Source: CAMNAO01 sp045605145
GTDB taxonomy: Bacteria; Bacillota; Clostridia; Oscillospirales; Oscillospiraceae
Reading direction: 5' to 3'
Length of the DNA stretch: 6,745 bases
Assembly (NCBI GenBank): GCA_045605145.1
Contig: JAZUPH010000005.1
Coordinates: forward strand, 1 to 6,745
Below are positions 1 to 6,190 of the stretch, in pieces (positions within the stretch are counted from its first letter, which is position 1; every line of letters starts with the position of its first letter). The notes under the pieces were generated by a model, which had not been told where the DNA came from, made no database searches, and saw only the letters and a program-made list of their open reading frames with translations. Position numbers and translations under genes: made by a program.

Positions 1-852
1 GCCGCAGAATTCCATGAGCATAAAACCGACACCGTCGGGAATGCGGACAGAGGTGGAATAACCGTCCGAATACTCATACTGCAGATTGTGGCTCAAAACA
101 GGGTTCTGGTTGCCCGCTGCGCCCGAGCTCCACGCCACGACGACATCGTTGCCGTAGTGCTCCTCGGCATAAGCGCAGGCGATACCGCTGACGTTGCCGG
201 AGGTCTTGGATTTTCCGTCAAAGTCTTTCATCATGTGGATGCAGGTGTTGTGCATGGGATAGTTACAGAACGCGCAAATCAGATTGCCGTCAAGATCCAC
301 AAACTTGATCGTAGCCAGGGTTTTGTCGCTGTATCCGGCAAAGTTCTTTCCCTCGATCCAGTAACCTCTGGGGGTCTGGAGATCGCGATTTATATTGACA
401 TAGCTGTCAACCGTGCCGTACCCGTATTTTGCCGGGCGCATTGTATCCAGGGCGTGCCCAATCGCCCACTTCGCTGCGGCCATTTCCACGACCCAGTACT
501 TTTCATGGAACACCACCTCGGCGGGTGAGCCGTTATGCAGGCCCACATGATAGTCCTTCGCGCAGGAATGGTTGTGAGTTCCGCAGATCATAAAGTTGGT
601 CTTCGGGATTCCGAACTCCTTTGACAGATCCTCCAAAATCGTGGGAGGACCAGGATAGCCCATGGTGTCCCATGTCATGATTATCGAAATCTCTTTGCCG
701 TTGTCGATTGCAATAGCCCTGCAGAACATATCGTCGTAGGGACACTCCTGCAAAAGCGGGTCAATGCCCCAGTCTGCGAAGCTGCTGGGGATGGGGTACA
801 GATCGGGGGGTGGATTAATGCACGCCTTTCCGGCGCCGACTTTAATGGCCAT
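1..852 (-). CDS. Neutral ceramidase-like domain protein, second paralogue (C-terminus beyond window)
   Basis: The frame is open from an ATG at 850-852 to the window edge, giving 284 residues; the C-terminal part is missing. The start is fixed by an AGGAGG site (859-864) seven bases upstream. The protein begins with a KVGAGKACINPP segment typical of the neutral/alkaline ceramidase N-terminal domain family and has no signal peptide, so it is probably cytoplasmic. It is a clear paralogue of the gene just upstream (900-2246), sharing the DNG, THNHS (92-96), RPAKYGYG (139-146), Y-(V/I)-N-(I/V)-NRD, NY-x2-H (H201), SG-x-x-x-G and GA-x-G-x-QNP (244-251) blocks. H93, H95 and H201 fit the family's zinc-binding histidines. 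Where true ceramidases read GDVSPN, this protein reads GNQNP, so the nucleophilic Ser is absent and the neighbouring Asp has become Asn. It follows its paralogue by 47 bases and is probably cotranscribed. Family membership is solid; ceramide as substrate is doubtful. Confidence 0.88.
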   Translation of the reverse strand, partial: MAIKVGAGKACINPPPDLYPIPSSFADWGIDPLLQECPYDDMFCRAIAIDNGKEISIIMTWDTMGYPGPPTILEDLSKEFGIPKTNFMICGTHNHSCAKDYHVGLHNGSPAEVVFHEKYWVVEMAAAKWAIGHALDTMRPAKYGYGTVDSYVNINRDLQTPRGYWIEGKNFAGYSDKTLATIKFVDLDGNLICAFCNYPMHNTCIHMMKDFDGKSKTSGNVSGIACAYAEEHYGNDVVVAWSSGAAGNQNPVLSHNLQYEYSDGYSTSVRIPDGVGFMLMEFCG

Positions 853-899
853 ACTTGTCCTCCTTTTTTATATTGTTGTCAGTTTATCAGTTTTCTGTG

Positions 900-2246
900 T
901 TATCTGCAATGGTTTTCCAAATGGCGGTTCTCGTACATATACAGCAGGTTGTCCTTGATAATATTGTCAGAGGCACCCGGCTTGGGAGGTCTGAAAGCCT
1001 CAAAACAGTTGTGATCCACACTGTCTTCATCAAGCACATATCCTGCGGTCGGCCCCACATGGGAGATGAGAAGCAGCTTCTTGTCACCAAAGGCACGGCG
1101 GCACTTGGTGCCGATCATGTTGTATGCTTCGCATCCCAGACCGTATACCGTAATATCTCCGATATTGAGCATCATCGTATACAAATGCACCGGATGCTCC
1201 GGGTCGTCGATCATCTTTACCATGCCCTTGTCCGGCCAGGTGCCGTCCGGGTTGGGTTTAAGGCTGATATTGGCCTTAAGCTGGTTTGCGAGCATATCGA
1301 CCCCTTCGGGGGCCTTCTGCGCCGGCAGATCTATGTACCGGTCCTGCACAAACAGAGAGGTGTCCTTATCGTCGCAGCTGATCGTTTTCAGCGCCTTCAA
1401 TATTGACATCGCATGCTGCTGCCCTACATGCTGTGAGATGAAATACATACCGCCGGGAACCATGCGGAAATCCGCGTCGTTCTGCTGGACATTTGATCCG
1501 TCGTAGTTGAAAAGACCAAGATAGGCCATTGCCGGGTTCTGGTCTCCGCAGGCGCCGTTAAACCAGAGTATAACAGGCTCACGGCCGTAAAGCCCGTAGC
1601 GCTTCTCGACATAATCGCAGGCAAAGCCGGGGAAATCGCCGGAGAGTTTGATCTGCCCGTCAACATCCTTGGCCAGAAAGCCTACGGTGGGATGGCAGGC
1701 ATAATTGACCATCGCTGCAATGAGCTGGCCGTCGTAATCTTCAAACTTGATGATGTATACGGTCTTGTCTGAGGGAAGCTCATAATTCTGCGCCTGGACC
1801 CAGTTGCCGTCCTCGGCAAGATAGTCGCGGTTAACATTTATGTAGCTTTTTCCCTCGCCATAGCCGTATTTCGCAGGGCGAAGGTCTGCAATTGCGGCAT
1901 TGACCGCTTCAACAGTTCTGTCCAGCTGCCAATCAAATTCCTGGCAGCCCGCTTCTACCTGTTTGCGGTCTCTTAAGGGGGCAGAGTGGTTATGTGTAGC
2001 GGAATAAACAATATTTTCCACTGGGATTCCGGTAGCCTCAGATACGAACTTCTTTGTTTCCTTATCAAAGGGCTTTGTCAGTTCCCAGGAAATGACGGCA
2101 ATTCGTTTTTCGCCATTATCCAGCACAAGCGCCCTGACATATATATCAAAATATACGTCCGTCAACTGGTTACCGAGCCATGTCGGGAAAGGGAACATTT
2201 CTTTGGGCGGGGTTATACACACCTTGCTGCATCCAACTTTTAGCAT
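900..2246 (-). CDS. Neutral ceramidase-like N-terminal domain protein, first paralogue
   Basis: Complete gene of 448 residues, ATG at 2244-2246 with an AGGAGG site (2252-2257) five bases upstream, TAA stop. It has no signal peptide or membrane segment. The N-terminal KVGCSKVCITPP, the THNHS block (84-88), NYACHP (H185), SGDFPG (202-207), NGACGDQNP (230-238) and GCEAYN (E373) match the neutral/alkaline non-lysosomal ceramidase N-terminal domain family. H85, H87, H185 and E373 are the likely metal ligands; the expected Tyr ligand cannot be placed securely (Y403, or the position now F415). Characterised neutral ceramidases are roughly 650-780 residues, secreted or membrane-attached, and carry a C-terminal immunoglobulin-like domain and a GDVSPN motif with the nucleophilic Ser. 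This protein is much shorter, cytoplasmic, and reads GDQNP there, so it is best viewed as a probable zinc-dependent hydrolase of unknown substrate. It leads a two-gene tandem with the paralogue at 1-852. Confidence 0.9.
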   Translation of the reverse strand: MLKVGCSKVCITPPKEMFPFPTWLGNQLTDVYFDIYVRALVLDNGEKRIAVISWELTKPFDKETKKFVSEATGIPVENIVYSATHNHSAPLRDRKQVEAGCQEFDWQLDRTVEAVNAAIADLRPAKYGYGEGKSYINVNRDYLAEDGNWVQAQNYELPSDKTVYIIKFEDYDGQLIAAMVNYACHPTVGFLAKDVDGQIKLSGDFPGFACDYVEKRYGLYGREPVILWFNGACGDQNPAMAYLGLFNYDGSNVQQNDADFRMVPGGMYFISQHVGQQHAMSILKALKTISCDDKDTSLFVQDRYIDLPAQKAPEGVDMLANQLKANISLKPNPDGTWPDKGMVKMIDDPEHPVHLYTMMLNIGDITVYGLGCEAYNMIGTKCRRAFGDKKLLLISHVGPTAGYVLDEDSVDHNCFEAFRPPKPGASDNIIKDNLLYMYENRHLENHCR

Positions 2247-2287
2247 ACTGTCCTCCTGTCTGTAGTCGGTGCTTTATTTATAGGGCC

Positions 2288-2316
2288 GATACAATGTACT
2301 TGCCCTTAACCGTCAA
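2288..2316 (-). promoter_or_regulatory. Weak candidate promoter for the ceramidase-like pair
   Basis: On the minus strand TTGACG (2311-2316) is a good -35 element. Seventeen bases downstream lies TGTATC (2288-2293), a poor -10 with only three of six consensus bases. A better -10-like hexamer, TATAAA (2277-2282), is nearby but has no -35 partner at proper spacing. The location fits, immediately after the hairpin at 2324-2362 and 42 bases before the start codon, but the match is weak. Confidence 0.25.
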
Positions 2317-2323
2317 TATAAAA

Positions 2324-2362
2324 GCGGCTTGATTCCCGGTGCTTCCGGGCTTTTGACGCCGC
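2324..2362 (-). terminator. Candidate two-tier hairpin with T-rich tail (second terminator or attenuator)
   Basis: An outer stem GCGGC/GCCGC (2324-2328 with 2358-2362) encloses an inner stem CCCGG/CCGGG (2335-2339 with 2345-2349) around a five-base loop. Reading the minus strand, the outer stem is followed at once by TTTTATATT. It could back up the terminator at 2456-2487 or attenuate transcription entering the ceramidase-like genes. The two stems are separated by internal loops of 6 and 8 bases, so its strength is uncertain. An alternative pairing exists between CGTCAA (2311-2316) and TTGACG (2353-2358). Confidence 0.4.
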
Positions 2363-2406
2363 CGTGATTGCTTCCCTGTAGCTGTTTTTCGGCCTGCGGC
2401 AGGGGA

Positions 2407-2444
2407 GCCTTGCGCAGCACTTTTGTGTGCTGCTGTCATAAGGC
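2407..2444. other. Two-part inverted repeat (potential RNA hairpin)
   Basis: A perfect 7-bp inverted repeat GCAGCAC/GTGCTGC (2414-2420 with 2427-2433) around a 6-base loop is enclosed by a second 5-bp pair GCCTT/AAGGC (2407-2411 with 2440-2444). It lies just beyond the terminator of the binding-protein gene. No T-tract follows on either strand, so it is not a typical intrinsic terminator. Its role is unknown; mRNA 3' end protection or a leader element are possibilities. Confidence 0.4.
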
Positions 2445-2455
2445 GGTTTAAAATT

Positions 2456-2487
2456 CTTGGGACTGCTAAATATTTAACAGTCCCAAG
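2456..2487 (-). terminator. Intrinsic terminator of the solute-binding protein gene
   Basis: A perfect 10-bp stem, CTTGGGACTG (2456-2465) with CAGTCCCAAG (2478-2487), encloses a loop containing the self-complementary TAAATATTTA (2467-2476). On the minus strand the stem is followed by AATTTT. It starts 45 bases after the stop codon at 2532. The long perfect stem suggests efficient termination, so the downstream ceramidase-like genes probably form a separate transcription unit. Confidence 0.8.
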
Positions 2488-2531
2488 CGGTCAGTCAACC
2501 TGCGCAGTTGATGATCAGTTATTTAGCGGCA

Positions 2532-4235
2532 TTAATAGAATACATCATAATCGTCGGTTGCCAGGCAGGCCTGCGCCATAAGCTGCTGGCTGTTGTTGAC
2601 GATAATATGTTCAACCTTGTTATAAGAGGCAATGAAACTAATGTCGTTGAAGCGGGGGAGATACCAGACTCTATCCATCATAGCGTGATAGCAGCGGTCG
2701 ATATCCTCCTGAGTGCCGTAGCGGGCGGCGACGCCAAGATCGTGCATTTCCTGATCGTTGGCACCGTTCATCTGGCCCCATTCATAGTTGGTGTTGTCGG
2801 TGAAGGTGTAGAGGATGTTCATGACAAAGCCCTTTGCCATGGTGTCAAAGCCCAGAATATCCCATTCAAGGGTATTTGCCTGGCCGCGCTTTGCCATATA
2901 GGTGACCTCATCCAGCAGATCCATCTGAAGATCGATGCCGATGTCTGCCAAGTTGGCCTGCATGACGGCGAAATCGTTGGGCGTCTTGTTGTAAGTGAAC
3001 TTTATGGTCAGCTCACCGGGCTTATAACCGGCCTGCTCAAGTTTCTGTGCTGCCAGCTCTTTATCGTAGTAATATGCAGAGCCGTCGGTCTCCCACTCGG
3101 GGTTGTAGCCGGCAATGCCGCTGTATCCGATAACGCCGGTCGCGTTGCCGTAGCCCATAGTTGCGGCATAGGCGACATCGTCCCAGTTGATGCCGTAGGC
3201 AATGGCCTCGCGCAGAGCTTTATTGTCGGCAAAAATAGAGCCGGGATACATATTGAACTCAAGATAGGAGGGGTACATCGCAGGATACTTATGAACGACG
3301 AGATTACCCGGGTCTGCAACAAAGTCTTCGGCAGTGGATCCCTGAACATCATACACCTGAATGGTGTTGATGCGCAAGGCGTTTGCTATCTGAGTTTCTT
3401 CGGTGATAACGTCATAGCGGACGAAGTCGTAGTTTGCGGCCTTGTGTGGCAAAAGCTCCCTAATTTTCTCCGTGTCACCCCAGTAGGTGTAGGTCTGCTC
3501 AAACAGGGCAGAGGAGCCGGAGACGAAATCAGAGCACTTATAAAGTCCGGTACCTACGATGTTGGTGCGGAAGCCCTCATCGCCTGCAGCCTCATAAGCG
3601 GCCTGGGTAAACATCCAGAGAGTAGGAAGGTTGCCGGCGTAGTGCTTGTTCTTCATCTTGACTTTGCCGGTATAGGTGCCTGTTTTTTCGATGCTGATTA
3701 CGTTGGTAATGTTCTTGCCTACAACGCCGGTGTAGTACTCGTAATACCACATAAGGTCATCGGCGGTGTAATGATTGCCTTCGTAGTCATAAATGTTATC
3801 GTGCAGCTCAAATACAACGACAGTATCATCCTCTTCGTATGACCACTCTTTTACGCCTACGCCAAGCTCATCGCTGGTTGCATAGGCAAAGTCCCACAGC
3901 GGATCCAGACACATGGCCCACATGCGCTGTGCCATCTGACCGGTTGCATAGAAAGGATCCATGGTTTCAAATGTCTTGGATGCAGATGCGATAAGGGTTC
4001 TCTGCTCGGCGTCTTTGCCTCTGGTAACATTGCCGCCCAGGTCGCCGCTGGTCGTAACATCGTTCTCTTCGAATGTTACCGATCCGCCCAGGTCAACTTT
4101 AGGCTCTTCGGTTACGACATCTTCATTTACAGGCTGATCTTCGGTGGCACAGCCGGCAAGTGCAACGGCACCAACAGCGCCCGCGGTGCCGAGGCTCAGG
4201 AATTTAAGAAAGTCTCTGCGGCTTAACTCTGTCAT
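2532..4235 (-). CDS. Family 5 extracellular solute-binding lipoprotein (peptide/nickel type) with Tat leader
   Basis: Complete 567-residue gene; ATG at 4233-4235 with AAGGAG (4244-4249) eight bases upstream. The N-terminus carries a twin-arginine motif SRRDFLK (5-11), a hydrophobic stretch and a lipobox LAGC with C29 as the lipidated cysteine, so the mature protein should be a surface lipoprotein, probably exported folded. An acidic, low-complexity linker (about 31-78) precedes the binding domain. Family 5 marks include ELHDNI followed by YTADDLMWYYE (143-166), VGTGLYK (227-233, usually VGTGPYK) and ADNKALREAIAYGINWDDV. Such proteins deliver peptides, nickel, opines or sugars to an ABC permease. 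No permease or ATPase is adjacent: the gene sits alone between two terminators, so it either shares a transporter encoded elsewhere or works as a sensor partner. The ligand cannot be predicted. The preceding regulator gene is the obvious candidate controller. Confidence 0.92.
   Translation of the reverse strand: MTELSRRDFLKFLSLGTAGAVGAVALAGCATEDQPVNEDVVTEEPKVDLGGSVTFEENDVTTSGDLGGNVTRGKDAEQRTLIASASKTFETMDPFYATGQMAQRMWAMCLDPLWDFAYATSDELGVGVKEWSYEEDDTVVVFELHDNIYDYEGNHYTADDLMWYYEYYTGVVGKNITNVISIEKTGTYTGKVKMKNKHYAGNLPTLWMFTQAAYEAAGDEGFRTNIVGTGLYKCSDFVSGSSALFEQTYTYWGDTEKIRELLPHKAANYDFVRYDVITEETQIANALRINTIQVYDVQGSTAEDFVADPGNLVVHKYPAMYPSYLEFNMYPGSIFADNKALREAIAYGINWDDVAYAATMGYGNATGVIGYSGIAGYNPEWETDGSAYYYDKELAAQKLEQAGYKPGELTIKFTYNKTPNDFAVMQANLADIGIDLQMDLLDEVTYMAKRGQANTLEWDILGFDTMAKGFVMNILYTFTDNTNYEWGQMNGANDQEMHDLGVAARYGTQEDIDRCYHAMMDRVWYLPRFNDISFIASYNKVEHIIVNNSQQLMAQACLATDDYDVFY
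4033..4094 (-). repeat. Short in-frame duplication in the lipoprotein linker
   Basis: The 11-base sequence CCGCCCAGGTC occurs at 4033-4043 and again at 4084-4094, exactly 51 bases (17 codons) apart. In the protein this gives two DLGGxVT segments (48-54 and 65-71) in the linker between the lipidated cysteine and the binding domain. It looks like a small tandem duplication, now diverged, that lengthened the tether. Confidence 0.6.
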
Positions 4236-4293
4236 GATAAATTCTCCTTTTCTATAATTTTCAAAATATCCCTTATTCTGCCCATAATGACTG

Positions 4294-4319
4294 CACTATG
4301 AGCAAAATAGTGTACTATT
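4294..4319. promoter_or_regulatory. Overlapping palindromes, candidate operator upstream of the binding-protein gene
   Basis: Three copies of one half-site alternate in orientation: ACTAT (4295-4299), ATAGT (4307-4311) and ACTAT (4314-4318). They form a perfect 6+2+6 palindrome, AATAGT-GT-ACTATT (4306-4319), and an overlapping inverted repeat CACTAT/ATAGTG (4294-4299 with 4307-4312). The first palindrome would sit on the predicted transcription start of the promoter at 4320-4348, a common place for a repressor site. Which protein binds is unknown; the AraC-type regulator encoded just upstream is a candidate, although palindromes are less typical for that family. Confidence 0.4.
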
Positions 4320-4348
4320 ATTCTATCGCTTATGTGCAATGTATACAA
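4320..4348 (-). promoter_or_regulatory. Candidate promoter of the solute-binding protein gene
   Basis: On the minus strand TTGTAT (4343-4348) lies 17 bases upstream of TAGAAT (4320-4325). The -10 matches five of six consensus bases; the -35 keeps only TTG. The predicted start near 4313 leaves a leader of about 78 bases. The surroundings are AT-rich and lie between the regulator's terminator and the gene start, so a promoter is expected here even if this exact pair is wrong. A weak -35 would fit activator dependence. Confidence 0.35.
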
Positions 4349-4411
4349 CGTTACAACTTTTTAAATGCGTGCAAAATATTTTGATTTTTGAGGTTGGCAC
4401 ATAAAAAAATC

Positions 4412-4446
4412 ACCCACAATCACAAAACCTGCTTGTGTTTGTGGGT
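4412..4446 (-). terminator. Intrinsic terminator of the response regulator gene
   Basis: An 8-bp stem ACCCACAA/TTGTGGGT (4412-4419 with 4439-4446) continues, after a single T-T mismatch, into a 5-bp stem CACAA/TTGTG (4421-4425 with 4433-4437) around a 7-base loop. On the minus strand it is followed within two bases by a run of seven T (4403-4409). It begins 42 bases past the regulator's stop codon. Confidence 0.88.
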
Positions 4447-4488
4447 TGTATTATTGTTTATACCCCTGGCGCGGGAGTGTAGGGGGTG

Positions 4489-6063
4489 TTAACCGCTGTA
4501 AAAATCCGCAGTTTTTTTATACTCTGCGGGAGTGACACCCACGCGCTTCTTAAACACCTTTGAAAAGTATCGCGGGTCGGTATACCCGCACATTTCCGCA
4601 ACCTGCGCAGTGTTCATCTTAACATCCTTAAGCAGGCCTTTTGCCTTTTCTATTCTGTATTCCTCTATATAATCAAAGAAATTCTTGTTTCGCACTTCTG
4701 TATAGATTGTGGAAAAATATGCGCGGCTGAGCATAAGGTAATTAGAAACATCCTCCAGGCGGATTCTTTCATGGTAATGCAGCGCTACATATTCCTCCGC
4801 CAGGCGAACAACAGTTTCTTTTCTGCCGGTATTCTTTATAAGCTGCTTGAACATGTCTTCGATCAGATGTGCAAATGTGGCTTCGTATTCGTCAAGCGAT
4901 GAAGTCAGCTTCAGTTTTGAGGTGAACTCAATTTCGCTTGTTCCAGCCGAAAGCATTCTTATACCGCTGCGGCATGTTTCATAGAAGTCACTGATAATGT
5001 ATCTTACGGCGTGCCGGATCTCTCCTGTTTTTATAACTTCCACAGGCATGGAAAACAAATCGCGAATTGCGGCTTTCATCGCTGCAGCGTCGAGTTTTAC
5101 ACAGGCTTTGTGAGCCCTTTCATAGATTGAATGCAGATGCTGCCTGTATTCATAGGGGACCTCTGCAGCGTGCTCTTTCCAATGAATAATATCGCCGGCG
5201 CCGACCACCTTTCTTGTCCATAGCGCCTCAAACGACTCCCGCCGTGTGTCCCGTATTTCGTTGATGTCGTACTTAACGGTGCCTACGCATATCGTAAATG
5301 TTACTTCGTGTACGGGATTAATTGTTTTTTTCAGCAAAGCATGAGACTCGCAGATTTTTTCCAGAACGAGACCCTCATCGCTCGGCTTGTAGTTCAATAT
5401 TACAAATATTCCATCGATCTTGGTCTCAAACAACACATCGTAGCAACAGTTGGAAACCAGTTCCAAATATATCTTTTTAATACTGTCCGAATAAATTACA
5501 TCCGTGTGAAACCAGTCGAGACCGGCGGGACAATCAATTTTAACAAAGAAGCCCTGAAACGCACCTTCGCTGTAGCGCGTCCCGTAATGGAGGTTTGCAT
5601 TTTCTATTGTCATGTTCATGTTGATTATGGAAGCCAGGTTCCCGAGGTAATGAGAACGCAGGGCATAATCATAGTCGTGAACATGGGTGATTTTTATAAT
5701 CTGTCTTGAAACCGCTCGGCGAAGCGCGGCCAGAAGATTCTCTACTGCCAAGGGTTTGACGAGGAAATCGTTTGCGCCGACACGAAGCGCCTTCACAGCG
5801 CTCTCATAACACTCGCTGTCACTGATAAATATAAAATCCATACGGACATATTTATCCTTGTAAATCCGGGCAACATCTATCCCGTCGCCCTGCGGCAAAT
5901 AAACCTCCGTAATAACAATATCGGGGACATGCCTGTCGATCAACTCGGATAATTCGCGTCCGTTAGCCGCTGTCCCAATCAGTTCAAAGTCTACACCAGC
6001 AAGACCGGAAAGCAGGTTTACGATATAGGGCTCTTTTTCGGCAATGATAATCTTAATTCTCAT
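4489..6063 (-). CDS. YesN-type response regulator with degenerate receiver and AraC-family DNA-binding domain
   Basis: Complete 524-residue gene; ATG at 6061-6063, TAA stop. Residues 1-120 form a receiver domain (PDIVITEVYLPQGDG at 47-61, GANDFLVKP at 96-104). Residues about 150-300 form a central region whose end (GTVKYD, then SFEALWTRKVVGAGDIIHW) resembles the degenerate GGDEF-like module of YesN/CdaR-type regulators. Residues about 418-517 hold two helix-turn-helix units of the AraC family, with the usual ending GVTPAEYKK. The receiver is unusual: the acidic pair normally Asp-Asp reads E9-K10, and the phosphoacceptor Asp is E53; the switch residue is S81 and K103 is kept. Ordinary phosphorylation therefore seems unlikely, and E53 may mimic the active state. 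No sensor kinase is adjacent. It probably regulates its own neighbourhood, first of all the solute-binding protein gene downstream. The ribosome binding site is a modest GGGGGA within a potential hairpin. Confidence 0.92.
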   Translation of the reverse strand: MRIKIIIAEKEPYIVNLLSGLAGVDFELIGTAANGRELSELIDRHVPDIVITEVYLPQGDGIDVARIYKDKYVRMDFIFISDSECYESAVKALRVGANDFLVKPLAVENLLAALRRAVSRQIIKITHVHDYDYALRSHYLGNLASIINMNMTIENANLHYGTRYSEGAFQGFFVKIDCPAGLDWFHTDVIYSDSIKKIYLELVSNCCYDVLFETKIDGIFVILNYKPSDEGLVLEKICESHALLKKTINPVHEVTFTICVGTVKYDINEIRDTRRESFEALWTRKVVGAGDIIHWKEHAAEVPYEYRQHLHSIYERAHKACVKLDAAAMKAAIRDLFSMPVEVIKTGEIRHAVRYIISDFYETCRSGIRMLSAGTSEIEFTSKLKLTSSLDEYEATFAHLIEDMFKQLIKNTGRKETVVRLAEEYVALHYHERIRLEDVSNYLMLSRAYFSTIYTEVRNKNFFDYIEEYRIEKAKGLLKDVKMNTAQVAEMCGYTDPRYFSKVFKKRVGVTPAEYKKTADFYSG

Positions 6064-6089
6064 AGTTCCCCCAACATAACCAAGGAACC
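6064..6089 (-). promoter_or_regulatory. Potential hairpin covering the regulator's ribosome binding site
   Basis: In the minus-strand mRNA GGTTCC (rc of 6084-6089) can pair with GGAACT (rc of 6064-6069), five Watson-Crick pairs plus one G-U, around a 14-base loop. The downstream arm contains part of the GGGGGA ribosome binding site and lies directly before the ATG, so the pairing could reduce translation. The stem is short and may be chance. Confidence 0.3.
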
Positions 6090-6190
6090 TGCACGGCGGA
6101 CCATAATCTGTATGTGCATATCGGGTTGGTGCACGCCTATATTACGGGCGGAGCAATACCGCTCTGTGGGCGCGCTGCATCCTGTCGGCA

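Larger units (their letters stand above)
2247..2455. other. GC-rich, hairpin-rich intergenic region upstream of the ceramidase-like pair
   Basis: No gene is supported here. Most of the region is made of inverted repeats: a two-tier hairpin at 2324-2362, CCTG-CGG-CAGG at 2393-2403, and a two-part hairpin at 2407-2444. The last 40 bases before the ATG at 2246 are plainer and carry the ribosome binding site. The region must contain the promoter of the ceramidase-like pair unless transcription reads through the terminator at 2456-2487. It could hold backup terminators of the preceding gene, a structured leader of the following one, or a dispersed intergenic repeat; the sequence alone does not decide. 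It matches no riboswitch class I can recognise. Confidence 0.5.

Noticed and set aside
88..528. 146-codon plus-strand open frame
   Set aside because: It is antisense to the second ceramidase-family paralogue, whose frame stays open to the window edge and aligns with its neighbour.
855..1506. Plus-strand open frames of 183 and 146 codons opposite the first ceramidase-family gene
   Set aside because: They are antisense to a gene with clear family motifs and a good ribosome binding site, and show no domain features of their own.
2508..3842. 444-codon open frame on the plus strand
   Set aside because: It lies almost wholly antisense to the well-supported solute-binding lipoprotein gene, has no convincing ribosome binding site, and its Val/Ile/Gly-rich translation matches no family I recognise. 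It is a shadow of the real gene's codon use.
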